Shown here in pieces: positions 24,996 to 34,280 of a stretch of DNA of 64,000 nucleotides; the first letter of the stretch is position 1; each line of letters begins with the position of its first letter. Origin of the DNA: JAYZDK01 sp964604165 (GTDB taxonomy: Bacteria > Myxococcota_A > UBA796 > CAJQPC01); the NCBI GenBank assembly GCA_964604165.1, contig CAZRYF010000012.1, positions 1 through 64,000 of the forward strand, read 5' to 3'. Position numbers and translations under genes: made by a program. A model generated the notes under the pieces. It ran no database searches and was not told where the DNA came from. It worked only from the letters and a program-made list of their open reading frames with translations.

Positions 24996-26714
24996 TCAGC
25001 CCTTGAAAGCGGCCATGGCCACCTTCACGAGCCCCCCCAGGCCCGGGTGCTCCTCAAAATGCGTCAGGCGCCGCCCCAGCTCGGGCAGGTTGCCGTGGTT
25101 GTGGAACCAGGCCGGCTTGGGGGCGATTCGAAAGGGAGCCTCCAGCACGGACTTCTGGGGGTGGTCCACCAGGAAGGTGTTGTGGACGAATCCACGCCCG
25201 GAGACGATGTCCTCCAGGGTGTGTCCCGGGTAAGCGCCCCAGGTCGTGCAAATCAGGCCGTAGATCACCCCCCCCCATACGTTGATCCCAATGCCCCCGT
25301 ACTGCAGGTTGGAGATGGCGGAGTGGAAGGCCTCCGGGTGGGCCTTCTGGGTCTTGGGATGCACCAGCACCACGCAAGAGAGCGTGCCCCACAAGGAGTC
25401 GTTGGCGAAGTCCACCGCCTTTCCAAGAAACTCGTCTGCTTCTGTCGCATCAATGTCCACTTCCGCCAGCACCCCGCAGAAGGCCTCGTGGGTCAGGGCG
25501 TACTCCCCCTTTTTCGCCGGCACCTCCGGAATCACCGTCCAGGGGACAATCTCGGGGGTGTCCTCGGACAGGGGAATCGCCCCTGGATACCGGTCACGAA
25601 AGGCGCTGTAGCGCTCCTTCGCACCCGGGTAGTAGGCCTTGCGGGGTTCTGTGTGGGCCAGGGCCTCACGCACCTTCAACACGAAGGCATCCCGGTGCTC
25701 CCACCCCTTGGCCAGGACCAGCACCTTGGCGGCGTTGCAGTTGAAGGACCCGTTGTGGGCCACCATGCTGGCGACGTGCTCCGCCTGGAACTGCAGGTCG
25801 GCCTCGGACCAGGGGCCCGGCACCACAAACACGGGGGTCACGCAGCCCAGCTCCGAGGTGATGGGCTTGGTCAGAATGGGCTCCCCCGTAGCCTTGCGGC
25901 GGGCCCTCTCCTGTGGGGCCCCGCCCCAAACGATAGCGTCGTGGGTGGAGTCCGAACCGGTGATGTGCACGCTCACAATCTTCGGGTGGTGGCAGAGATG
26001 TCCGCCGACCTCGGCGCCGCCGTGCACGATCGCCAGCACCCCGGCCTCGATGAGCGGCGCGAAGGCCTGCTCCAGGATCGGACCCAGGTAGGCGTTGACC
26101 GGGTTGGTCTTGAGAAGGACCACCTCGTCTTCCACGAAGAGCTTGTGGATCACATCCAGGGGTCCGATGGAGGAGACGTTGCCAGCCCCGAGCACCAGGG
26201 ACACCCCTCCGGCGGGTCCGCCCCCCTCCGCCTTGGCCCGGTACAGTCCCGCCAAGGAAGACGGCTTGCCCGGCTCGACCCAGACATCCCCCTTGAAACC
26301 GGTGAAGAGCACCTTGTCCATCCAGTGGGCGGGAAAGACGTGCACCACCTCCTGGCCGTCGGGGAGGGTGGTTCGGCCGGCCACGGGAGGATCCCGTCCA
26401 TCGCGCACCGCCTCCAGGGACTCGGCCAGAAGCCGCAAGTGCCGCATGCACACCATGGGGCCGCCCAGGGCGATCTCCCCCTCAATGCCACTGCCTAGGG
26501 TGCCGCCCTTGGCCCGGGTCCCGGCAGCCACCCAGTCGTCGTAGGAAGCCGCCAGGGTGGGCATGCAGGCCCGCAGCAATGCGATGCGCTCATCCAGGGA
26601 GGTCGAGACCCACCCGGCGGCGGCCCCATGGAGGGCGTCGACGCACTCGTCCACCTGGGGAATGGGCGTGGCGGGCTGGCTGGACGGGGGCTCGGGGAAT
26701 GCAGGAGAGGCCAT
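24996..26714 (-). CDS. Aldehyde dehydrogenase family protein
   Basis: A 572-residue NAD(P)-dependent aldehyde dehydrogenase with its active site intact: Asn179 in LGAGNVSS, Glu288 in ITSELG and the catalytic Cys326 in NGSFNCNA. It is longer than usual family members (about 480-500), with an N-terminal helical extension and a C-terminal tail. It lies 37 bases downstream of the molybdenum hydroxylase gene on the same strand, which suggests a shared catabolic pathway in which the hydroxylase and dehydrogenase oxidise successive intermediates. The actual aldehyde is not known. Confidence 0.9.
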   Translation of the reverse strand: MASPAFPEPPSSQPATPIPQVDECVDALHGAAAGWVSTSLDERIALLRACMPTLAASYDDWVAAGTRAKGGTLGSGIEGEIALGGPMVCMRHLRLLAESLEAVRDGRDPPVAGRTTLPDGQEVVHVFPAHWMDKVLFTGFKGDVWVEPGKPSSLAGLYRAKAEGGGPAGGVSLVLGAGNVSSIGPLDVIHKLFVEDEVVLLKTNPVNAYLGPILEQAFAPLIEAGVLAIVHGGAEVGGHLCHHPKIVSVHITGSDSTHDAIVWGGAPQERARRKATGEPILTKPITSELGCVTPVFVVPGPWSEADLQFQAEHVASMVAHNGSFNCNAAKVLVLAKGWEHRDAFVLKVREALAHTEPRKAYYPGAKERYSAFRDRYPGAIPLSEDTPEIVPWTVIPEVPAKKGEYALTHEAFCGVLAEVDIDATEADEFLGKAVDFANDSLWGTLSCVVLVHPKTQKAHPEAFHSAISNLQYGGIGINVWGGVIYGLICTTWGAYPGHTLEDIVSGRGFVHNTFLVDHPQKSVLEAPFRIAPKPAWFHNHGNLPELGRRLTHFEEHPGLGGLVKVAMAAFKG

Positions 26715-26751
26715 CGCAATACTCCGGGAAAGCCCCCTCCCTTATCCGGTT

Positions 26752-29382
26752 TCAGGCTTTCCGGTCCTTCCGGGGAGGACGCACCCCCACCCCCCTTGCC
26801 GCATCCGTGTCCCGCATGGGAAGCCGGGTATGCCACTTCCCGCTGTGGGATTTGATGGCCGCAGCGATGGCCGGCGCCGTCGGCACCAGGCCGATCTCGC
26901 CGATCCCCTTGGCTCCATAGGGACCCGCTTTGTCCGGCTCCTCCACCAGAATCGACGTGATGCGCGGGGTGTGCTTCGCCTTGAGGATGCCCAGGGCACG
27001 AAAGCGCGGGTCGGGCACCCCGTCTTCGATGAGCAGCTCCTCGGAGAGGGCATACCCGATGCCCATGTGAACCGCGCCTTCGATCTGGCCCTCACAGGAG
27101 ATGGGGTTGATGGCACGCCCCACATCATGGGCTGCCACCACCTCCTCAAGCCGTCCATTCTTCCCCACAATGGCCAGCTGGGTGGCGTAGCCAAAGGCGT
27201 AGTGGGTCACTGGCTCAAAATCGTTGTCATAGGACCCGGGCTTGTGGGTCACCGGCGCCTTCCAGATGCCCTGGTACACCTGGCCCTCCAGGGCGGAGAG
27301 ATCCCCGCCCGCCTCTTCCAGTCCCGCCAGCAGCGAAGGCGCCGCCGCCAGGACCGCGTTGCCGCCCAGGTAGGTGGCCCGGGAGGCCGTGGTCATGCCC
27401 GTGTCCACCATGACCGATGTGTCGCACTCCACGGTGAAGGTCTCCACCGACAGGCCGGTGGCCTCCGCAGCGAACTGGCGCATGACCGTGTCATGTCCCT
27501 GCCCCATTTCCGTGAACCCGGTCTTGATGCAGATGGTCCCAGCCCGCACATGCAGCTCCACCCGCCCCTCCTCTTCAAAACCATTGCCCATGCCGACATT
27601 CTTCATGCCGCAGGCAACCCCCACGTGCTTGCCAGCTGCTCGGGCGGCCTCGTAGTGGGGCTGAATGGCCCGAAGGGTCGCCCGAATGCCCACGGAGGCA
27701 TCCATGACCTGCCCGGTGCTGAAGGTGTCTCCTACGTCCAGCGCGTTCTGGTAGCGCAGCGCAAAGGGGTCCATGCCCAGCTTCTCCGCGAGCCGGTCCA
27801 GACAGCCCTCCAGGGCAAAGGCGATCTGGTTCACCCCAAAGCCGCGCATGGCGCCGGCCACCGGGTTGTTGGTGTAGATGGTCTTGGCCTCCACCTGCAC
27901 GTTCGGCACGAAGTACGGCCCGCAGGCGTGCCCGGCCGCCCGCTCGAGGACCTTGTCCCCCACCGAGGCATAGCCACCCGTGTCCCCAAGCACCTCGGAC
28001 TTCACCGCCACCAGAGTGCCGTCGCTTCTGGCCCCGAGGGTGAAGTCAATCAGCATCGCGTGCCGCTTGGGGTGAAACCGGGTGGACTCCTCCATGGTGA
28101 GGGCCACCTTGACTGGCTGGCCGGTCTTGAGGGCCAGCATGGCGGCCTGGGGCTGCACGTTCAGGTCCTCCTTGGCGCCAAACCCCCCACCCGTGGCCAC
28201 CAGCTCCACCACCAGCTTCTCCGGAGGCAAACCAAACAGGGGACAGAGCTGCTTCTGATCGTCAAAGACCCCCTGGCCACAGGAGTAGATGTGCAGGCCC
28301 CCGTCCGCATCGGGGATGGCAATCGACGCCTCGGGCTCCAGAAACGCCTGATCGATGGGCTGGACCTGAAAGGACTCGGAAATGACAACGTCACACCCAC
28401 CCGCCAGAGCTGCGCCCACATCGCCCTTGATCACGTTGCAAGTGGTCAGCACGTTGTCCGGATCGGTCGCCGCCTTGGCGAGGTCCGTCAAGGGCACAAG
28501 CTCCTCGACCTCCACCTCGATGAGATCCCTCGCCCGCAGCGCCAGCTCCCGGGTGTCCGCCGCCACCGCCGCCAGAATGTCCGCCACGCAGCGTGTCTCC
28601 TCCCCCACGGCAATCATCACCGGCCAGTCCCGGTAGATGAGCCCCACCTTGCGGTCGGGGCCAAAGTCCTCCGCGGTGACCACCGCGTGCACCCCCTCCA
28701 AAGCGAGCGCCCGGGAAGCATCGATCCGTACGACCCTGCATTTCGGGTGCGGCGTCCAGACCAGTGCACCGTGAAGCAGGCCCGGCTGGATCATGTCGTC
28801 GATGTAGGGGCGCTCCCCCAGCACCAGGTCATGTCCCCGGTTGCGGGCGAGAGAGTCTCCGATTCCATTGCAGGTGGGGGACTCCACCGGAAGCTCTCCG
28901 GACTTCATCTTGGCCGCCATGTGCACCGAATCCCGGATCTTGACCCACCCCGTGCACCGACAGATGTGCATGTTCAGGGCCTTGTCAATGTCGGCATCGG
29001 TGGGGTCCGGGTTCTTTTCCAGCAAGGCCCCCACCTGGAGCGCAATTCCCGGGGTGCAATACCCGCACTGGGTGCCCCCGCACTGGTTGAAGGACTCCGC
29101 CAGGATGGCGCGATCCTCGTCGGCAAACCCCTCGAGGGTGGTCACCTCTCTCCCGGCCACATTCTTGAAAGGAAGCGTGCACATGAGGCGCACCTTTCCA
29201 TCCACCAGTGCGGCACAGCAGCCGCAGATTCCCTGGGGCGAGCAGCCGGGCTTGACGGACTTGATCCCGAGATCTTCCCGCAGCACATCCAGGACGTTTC
29301 GCTCGCCCCGGGCGGTGTGGGCGACCGCCTCTTTGTTCAGGGTGAATTCCACAAGGATCGGCGCAGTGGGTTCCGCAGACAT
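26752..29382 (-). CDS. Fused [2Fe-2S]/molybdopterin xanthine dehydrogenase, selenium-dependent-XDH-like
   Basis: An 876-residue molybdenum hydroxylase. Residues 1-155 hold two [2Fe-2S] clusters: GCSPQGICGCC (47-56) with Cys68, then QCGYC (105-109) and CRC (141-143). The rest is the molybdopterin domain: YIDDM, VGGGFGAKED-like GGGFGAKED, GAMRGFGVNQ, and GPYGAKGIGEIG with the catalytic Glu. Fusing the iron-sulfur and Mo subunits without an FAD subunit, with SsnA in the neighbourhood, is typical of the selenium-dependent XDH family, which carries labile Se rather than selenocysteine. Purine hydroxylation is the likely reaction. The start at 29382 avoids upstream sequence overlapping the divergent gene. 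Confidence 0.85.
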   Translation of the reverse strand: MSAEPTAPILVEFTLNKEAVAHTARGERNVLDVLREDLGIKSVKPGCSPQGICGCCAALVDGKVRLMCTLPFKNVAGREVTTLEGFADEDRAILAESFNQCGGTQCGYCTPGIALQVGALLEKNPDPTDADIDKALNMHICRCTGWVKIRDSVHMAAKMKSGELPVESPTCNGIGDSLARNRGHDLVLGERPYIDDMIQPGLLHGALVWTPHPKCRVVRIDASRALALEGVHAVVTAEDFGPDRKVGLIYRDWPVMIAVGEETRCVADILAAVAADTRELALRARDLIEVEVEELVPLTDLAKAATDPDNVLTTCNVIKGDVGAALAGGCDVVISESFQVQPIDQAFLEPEASIAIPDADGGLHIYSCGQGVFDDQKQLCPLFGLPPEKLVVELVATGGGFGAKEDLNVQPQAAMLALKTGQPVKVALTMEESTRFHPKRHAMLIDFTLGARSDGTLVAVKSEVLGDTGGYASVGDKVLERAAGHACGPYFVPNVQVEAKTIYTNNPVAGAMRGFGVNQIAFALEGCLDRLAEKLGMDPFALRYQNALDVGDTFSTGQVMDASVGIRATLRAIQPHYEAARAAGKHVGVACGMKNVGMGNGFEEEGRVELHVRAGTICIKTGFTEMGQGHDTVMRQFAAEATGLSVETFTVECDTSVMVDTGMTTASRATYLGGNAVLAAAPSLLAGLEEAGGDLSALEGQVYQGIWKAPVTHKPGSYDNDFEPVTHYAFGYATQLAIVGKNGRLEEVVAAHDVGRAINPISCEGQIEGAVHMGIGYALSEELLIEDGVPDPRFRALGILKAKHTPRITSILVEEPDKAGPYGAKGIGEIGLVPTAPAIAAAIKSHSGKWHTRLPMRDTDAARGVGVRPPRKDRKA

Positions 29383-29416
29383 TGGCAGGACTCCAGGTTG
29401 GTGCCTATCGTAGCCC

Positions 29417-31087
29417 ATGGTTCGTCCCAGCCCCCCCCTGCTCCTTCCATTGCTGGGGGTTTCCGTCTGCACCCTTGTCGTGCTCTCACCGGGGCTCTTT
29501 GGCGCCGAGGCCATCGGTCACCCCATCTCAGATTTGGCCTTCCACCTGCAGGGCAGCTGGTGGTTTGGAGGCGAGATCCTCTCCGGGAGATTCCCGTGGC
29601 GGACCACCATTACCCACCTGCCGGAAGGAGGGGTTCTCTGGTACGCCGATCCCATTGGCGCCCTCTTGGCGCTGCCCTTTCGAGCTCTTGGGTATCCCGT
29701 GGCCTGGAACCTCTCCCTGGCCCTCCAGGTCTGGCTTTCCGGCCTGGCGGGCTGCTGGCTCGGATGGCAGCAGACGAATCGCCGGGATGGCGCCATCCTG
29801 TGCGGGCTCATCGGCGTGGCCTCTCCCTACACCATCTCCCTGCTTCACTCCGGTGTCTCTGAAGCCCTCGGAATGGCCTGGCCCACCTTGTTTCTTGGTT
29901 CCCTGCTGCGCATGCATGCCACCGGCCGGGTGGTGCTTCCCGCCGTGCTGTGGAGCGCTTGTACCCTGCAAAGCGTCTACTATGGACTCTTTGGGGTGCT
30001 GGTGGCCGCGGTGTTCCTCCCCGGCGCGGGCTGGCGAACTCGAACCCGGGACACGGTACGCATGGGGGTTCTCTGGGCCCTCATCTCAGGGCCCCTGCTG
30101 GGGTGGATTCTCTGGACTCTGCAGCACCCCGAGGCGGTCGTCACCGCCGCGACAACCCCCGGATGGAGCCAGCCCGCTCTTCCCGCCACAGACCTCCTGT
30201 CCTGGTTCCACCCAGGAAATTGGTACGCCCCTGACACCCCCGCCCTGGGCAATCCCGGCATTCTTCATGTGAACTACCTGGGGTGGGTGCTCGTGGGCCT
30301 CGCGGTGTTCGGCGCGGTTCGGGCCCGGCCCCGAAAACTCACGCGGGCCACACTGGCCTACGGGGTGCTCTGCCTGGGCCCTGTGCTCTCCTTCAATCGA
30401 AAGCCTGTCTACCTGGGTTCACAGCGCTTGTTCCTGCCCCTGGCGCTCTTGTTCATTCCCGGCTCCCCCTTTGCTTCGGTGCACCACCCTTACCGAATGG
30501 TGGCCTTTTTGTTACCGCTCCTGGGACTTCTTGCAGCGGAGGCCCTGGCCCATCTTCCACATTGGGCCCGGTGGATTGCGCCGTTCGCGCTTTTAGGGGA
30601 GTGGCTCCTCGTGTCCCCCGCCCCCTGGCCTGTGTCCACCACCCCCATCGCCTCCGTCGCCGTTCTCGCCGAACTGAACGGAGACGGCGCCATCCTGGAC
30701 TGGCCCCCGGACCGCACCACCGCGAACCGCGCCTACCTGCTCTCCCAGGTGCGTCATGGGCGTTCCATTCCCTATGGACTCGGCCAATTCCTCTCGATCA
30801 CTCTGCGGCAGGACCCCCTGGTGTCCAAGCTCCTTTCGGACCTGGAGGACCCCGCTGACCGCGCCAGAAGTCGGGATGTTCCCTACATGGGCAGGGTGTT
30901 GCTGGTGCCTACCGGTGAGACCACCCGTCTGCGAAGCCATGGGTTTGACACGGTGCTCTTGCACCGCAACTTCCTTTCAGAAAAGGAACTGGAGCTTGCG
31001 ACAGCCACCCTGACCGAGTGGCTCGGAGAAGTCGATGCAAGCGCGGACGATGTGCTCGGTTGGAGCCTCACCCCTCAAGCCCGGTGA
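29417..31087 (+). CDS. Polytopic membrane protein, paralogue of the protein at 20345
   Basis: A 556-residue integral membrane protein with about ten hydrophobic spans. The first loop (GHPISDLAFHLQGSWW), the following LPEGGVLWYADPIGALL and a soluble C-terminal region of about 130 residues repeat the plan of the protein at 20345. A GT-C/YfhO-type glycosyl- or lipid-linked transferase is likely, but no catalytic motif is certain. It starts 34 bases from the divergent xanthine dehydrogenase gene. Its last 13 bases overlap the D-aminoacylase gene tail to tail. Confidence 0.72.
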   Translation: MVRPSPPLLLPLLGVSVCTLVVLSPGLFGAEAIGHPISDLAFHLQGSWWFGGEILSGRFPWRTTITHLPEGGVLWYADPIGALLALPFRALGYPVAWNLSLALQVWLSGLAGCWLGWQQTNRRDGAILCGLIGVASPYTISLLHSGVSEALGMAWPTLFLGSLLRMHATGRVVLPAVLWSACTLQSVYYGLFGVLVAAVFLPGAGWRTRTRDTVRMGVLWALISGPLLGWILWTLQHPEAVVTAATTPGWSQPALPATDLLSWFHPGNWYAPDTPALGNPGILHVNYLGWVLVGLAVFGAVRARPRKLTRATLAYGVLCLGPVLSFNRKPVYLGSQRLFLPLALLFIPGSPFASVHHPYRMVAFLLPLLGLLAAEALAHLPHWARWIAPFALLGEWLLVSPAPWPVSTTPIASVAVLAELNGDGAILDWPPDRTTANRAYLLSQVRHGRSIPYGLGQFLSITLRQDPLVSKLLSDLEDPADRARSRDVPYMGRVLLVPTGETTRLRSHGFDTVLLHRNFLSEKELELATATLTEWLGEVDASADDVLGWSLTPQAR

Positions 31088-32643
31088 ACCTGCCCACCGC
31101 ACCGACCGGTGGCCCGGCCGTTCTCCACAACCACCACGCCCCCGACCACCACATGCTGAATTCCCCGGGGGCTGTGTTTGGGGTCATCGTAGGTGCCCAC
31201 GTCGATGACCTCCTCCGGATCAAAGGCCACCAGGTTGGCCCGCATACCGGGCGCAATACGTCCCAGGCCCTCCAGGCGAAAGGTCTCCGCTGGCAAAGAC
31301 GTCATCTTGCGAATGGCATCAGGCCACTCCACCAGGCCAAGGTCCCGAACCAACCACCCAAGCACCCGGCCAAAGGCATTGAAGGTGCGTGGGTGCGGCC
31401 AAGACCCCACGAGACCATCGCTGCACACCCCTACCCAGGGCTCCTTGTAGATCGCCTTGACCACCTCTTCTGACTGGGAAAAGGCCACCATGGACACGCC
31501 CATCTCCTCGGCGACCAGCAGGTCCATGGCAAATTCCAACGGGTCCTTTCCCGCGGCTGCCTGGGCGAGATTCATGCCCGCATACCGGGTGTTCGGACTG
31601 TCAGCGCTTCCGAATCCGGCAATGCGAATGTCCTCGGCCCCCCCCCAGCTCCAGAAGTTGTCCCAGGGTTGTCGATCCTGGGAGAGGATCTCATCCCGCA
31701 TGCGGGCGCGGGTCTCCGGGTGGCCCAGGCGGTCCAGGACCGTGCCGCCGGCGTGGGCCCACGGGGGAAGGATGGCCCCCATCATGGTGGAGCCAGCGGT
31801 ATAGGGGTACTGGTCGGCGGTCACCAAGACTCCCTCCGCCCGGGCGCCTCGCACCTGATCGAGCATGGACTGGGATTTGGTCCAGTTCCGGGCGCCCGCC
31901 AGTTTCATGTGGGAGATGCACAGACGACACCCGGACACCCTCGCCACCCGCAGGACCTCCTCGACGCTCTCAAGGGCATAGTCCCCCTCGGACCGGATGT
32001 GAACCACAAAGACCCCGTCACGCTTTGCCACCACCCGACAGAGCGCGATGAGCTCCGCGGTGTCCGCGTAGCAACAGGGCGGGTAGATGAGCCCGGTGGA
32101 GAACCCCACCGCACCGTCGGCGAGCCCCTGGTCCAGGACCGTACACATGGCATCGAGTTCCATCTCCGTGGGCCGGCGATCCGCCATGCCCAGCACCGCC
32201 CGTCGCACCTGGCCGTGGGGCACCAGGTAGGCACAATCCACCCCCGGGCCGGCTCCTTCCACCCGGTCCAGGTAGTCCCCCACACTTCTCCAGTCCCACT
32301 CCAGTCCCACCGGGTCTCCATCCAGGCCCGCCAGCTGCTTGCGAACGTCCTCGATGTCCTCGGCTCGCAAGGGCGCCACCGAGACTCCATCCTGTCCCAA
32401 CACGTCGCAGCAGACCCCCTGCAGGCTCTTGAAAGCCAGCGTGGGGTCGTCAAAGACCGCGAGATCCGAGTGGGTGTGGGTGTCGATAAACCCGGGAGCG
32501 ACGATCAACCCGCTGCAATCCAGCACGTGGCTGTCCCCTCCCGCTTCGGCGGTCTGGAGTCTCCCCTGGGTGTGCACACTCATGCGCTTGGAGGCACGCC
32601 CCGTTCCGTCCAGCACGCACCCGCCCTTCAGAGATAGATTCAT
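31075..32643 (-). CDS. N-acyl-D-amino-acid deacylase / D-aminoacylase-like amidohydrolase
   Basis: A 522-residue cytosolic amidohydrolase of the D-aminoacylase family. The metal site begins at GFIDTHTHSD. GVCCDVLGQDGVSVAP matches the family's GVTT..GNCG.S.AP block. Further ligands lie in FVVHIRSEG, ISHMKLAG and GVCSDGLVGSWPHPR. The enzyme removes acyl groups from N-acyl-D-amino acids or opens related rings. Its start overlaps the SsnA stop (ATGA, 32640-32643), so both are made together. D-aminoacylase/hydantoinase-like enzymes recur beside selenium-dependent XDH and SsnA genes, hence a purine-breakdown role is plausible. Confidence 0.88.
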   Translation of the reverse strand: MNLSLKGGCVLDGTGRASKRMSVHTQGRLQTAEAGGDSHVLDCSGLIVAPGFIDTHTHSDLAVFDDPTLAFKSLQGVCCDVLGQDGVSVAPLRAEDIEDVRKQLAGLDGDPVGLEWDWRSVGDYLDRVEGAGPGVDCAYLVPHGQVRRAVLGMADRRPTEMELDAMCTVLDQGLADGAVGFSTGLIYPPCCYADTAELIALCRVVAKRDGVFVVHIRSEGDYALESVEEVLRVARVSGCRLCISHMKLAGARNWTKSQSMLDQVRGARAEGVLVTADQYPYTAGSTMMGAILPPWAHAGGTVLDRLGHPETRARMRDEILSQDRQPWDNFWSWGGAEDIRIAGFGSADSPNTRYAGMNLAQAAAGKDPLEFAMDLLVAEEMGVSMVAFSQSEEVVKAIYKEPWVGVCSDGLVGSWPHPRTFNAFGRVLGWLVRDLGLVEWPDAIRKMTSLPAETFRLEGLGRIAPGMRANLVAFDPEEVIDVGTYDDPKHSPRGIQHVVVGGVVVVENGRATGRCGGQVHRA

Positions 32644-33929
32644 GACCGGCTTCTCCTGGCGAAGCGGCTCCAGAGACGCTGTGCCTGGTGCGTCACATCG
32701 CGACGGGTGGTGGCCGAGAGCCCCACCACGTCTCCGTTATCCAGCACCATGCGTCCGCCAATCCACACGTCCCGAACATCCGCCGGCCCCAGGCCAAACA
32801 ACAGGTGTCCAAACAAGCTGCCGGTCTCCACCGGCCCCCGCACGGGAGCCCGAACGCGCACGAGATCTGCGGCGAATCCAGGCGCGAGCTTGCCCAGGGG
32901 CACCCCAAGGAGATTCGAGGCCAACCGGTGCCCCCCCACCATGGCGGCGAGGGGATCCACCTGCCCGCCACGCTCCCGGGCAGCGAGAAAGGCATCACGC
33001 ATGGCCCCCCACATGTCCGAGCCAATGCCGTCCGTGCCCAGGGCCAGAGCATCACCAAAGCGCTCCGGCGCTGCGTGTCCCACCCGGTTGTTCCGGTTGG
33101 AGCTGGGGTTGTGAACCAGAAAGCAGCCAGCAGCCCGGGCCCGGCCCACGGCGTCGTCGTCAAGGTGCACCCCGTGGGCCAGCACGCTCCCCTCTCGCAA
33201 GAGACCAAACGCCTCCAGGCGCTCCAAGACCCCTGCGTGGCCACGATCCTGGGCATCCTGGACGTCCACCTGCCCCTCCGCAACGTGAATGTGGATCGGT
33301 CCTTCTGTGGCAGCCACCGCCGCGAGGGTCTCGTCGTTGAGGGTGAAGCTGGCGTGCAGGGCGGTCAGAACCGCCCGGGTCCTGGAGGCATGTGCTCCCT
33401 TGGCTCGAAGGTTCTCCCCCAGGGACCGAGCCCCCTCGCCGTGGCCGTTGCGATCGGTGATCTCGTAGCCCGTGACCAGGCGGACTCCCACAGGCTCCGC
33501 GCCCCCAAAGAGCACGTCCAGGCTTCCCTCGATTGCCTCTGGAGACGCGTGGTGGTCCACCAGCGTGGTGGTGCCGCAGCGAATCGCCTCCACGGCGCCC
33601 GCCGTGGCACTGGCTGCGATGGTCTCCTGGTCGTGGCACCGATCGACCACCCACCAGAGCTGCTGGAGGGCCTGCTGGAAGTCCTCCACGGGCGGCACGG
33701 CCATGCCCGGCACCAGCGCCGAGTACAGGTGGGTGTGGGAGTTCACCAGGCCTGGCAAGAGCAGGTCTCCCTCCAGGTCCACCACCTCCTCCCCAGGGGA
33801 CGCCGACGGGGCGGGGCCCGCAAGCCGCTCCACAATTCGGCCGTCTTCCACCCGCAGGTGGCCCTCAGTCGCACCCGGTGGGTCAAGATCCACCAACTGT
33901 GCATTGGTAAGGAGCAACCGGTCGCTCAC
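32640..33929 (-). CDS. ssnA: Putative aminohydrolase SsnA
   Basis: A 429-residue member of the chlorohydrolase/guanine-deaminase branch of amidohydrolases. SsnA hallmarks are present: LWWVVDR, the DHHASPEAIEGSL block, NPSSNRNNRVG and the ALGTDGIGSDMW segment with the metal-binding Asp. HTHLYSALVPG supplies the HxH ligands. In Clostridia and E. coli, ssnA sits with selenium-dependent xanthine dehydrogenase genes, as it nearly does here. It overlaps ftsB upstream (33926-33929) and the D-aminoacylase downstream by four bases each, so all three are coupled. Confidence 0.9.
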   Translation of the reverse strand: MSDRLLLTNAQLVDLDPPGATEGHLRVEDGRIVERLAGPAPSASPGEEVVDLEGDLLLPGLVNSHTHLYSALVPGMAVPPVEDFQQALQQLWWVVDRCHDQETIAASATAGAVEAIRCGTTTLVDHHASPEAIEGSLDVLFGGAEPVGVRLVTGYEITDRNGHGEGARSLGENLRAKGAHASRTRAVLTALHASFTLNDETLAAVAATEGPIHIHVAEGQVDVQDAQDRGHAGVLERLEAFGLLREGSVLAHGVHLDDDAVGRARAAGCFLVHNPSSNRNNRVGHAAPERFGDALALGTDGIGSDMWGAMRDAFLAARERGGQVDPLAAMVGGHRLASNLLGVPLGKLAPGFAADLVRVRAPVRGPVETGSLFGHLLFGLGPADVRDVWIGGRMVLDNGDVVGLSATTRRDVTHQAQRLWSRFARRSRS

Positions 33930-34225
33930 CGGGTGGCAGACTCGAACCGATAGATCGTGCTGTGCGGCGGCGCCATCAAGAGCTCCTTGGCAGCGACCCG
34001 ACGGGTTCCGAGGGGCTCGGTCTCCAGGAGACGGAGCTCTCGGCGCAGCTCGGTGTTGTGCCGCTTCAAGTCCCGAACACGCCGCTCGATCTCCACCCGC
34101 TCCTGTCGCAGATCATGGCGCCGCACCAGCCCGTGATCTCCGAAGATCGCCATCACCACCACCCCCCCCATGAGCAGGAGCGGAAGGGCCGTAAAGGCAA
34201 AGCGTCGAAAGGAGAGTGGGGACAA
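33926..34225 (-). CDS. ftsB: FtsB/DivIC-like septum formation initiator
   Basis: A 99-residue bitopic protein: a short cytoplasmic start, one membrane span (TALPLLLMGGVVVMAIFG) and a periplasmic coiled coil of charged heptads (RHDLRQERVEIERRVRDLKR) ending in LLMAPPHSTIYRFE, the typical FtsB tail. It joins FtsL and FtsQ at the division septum. The start is a TTG without a clear ribosome site; a good -35/-10 pair lies just upstream, so a near-leaderless message is possible. It overlaps ssnA by four bases. Confidence 0.8.
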   Translation of the reverse strand: MSPLSFRRFAFTALPLLLMGGVVVMAIFGDHGLVRRHDLRQERVEIERRVRDLKRHNTELRRELRLLETEPLGTRRVAAKELLMAPPHSTIYRFESATR

Positions 34226-34251
34226 AGCCAGGAGGGCGAAAGGGGAAGTCC

Positions 34252-34280
34252 AGTATAATCGAATTGCTCTGTTACGTCAG
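34252..34280 (-). promoter_or_regulatory. Sigma-70-type promoter before ftsB-ssnA-D-aminoacylase
   Basis: On the minus strand, CTGACG (34280-34275) and TATACT (34257-34252) are separated by 17 bases. They match four of six and five of six consensus bases. It overlaps the exbD stop and would start a transcript about 20 bases before the ftsB start. Confidence 0.5.

Noticed and set aside
26752..29382. Selenocysteine in the xanthine dehydrogenase
   Set aside because: The frame has no internal TGA; selenium, if used, would be a labile cofactor.
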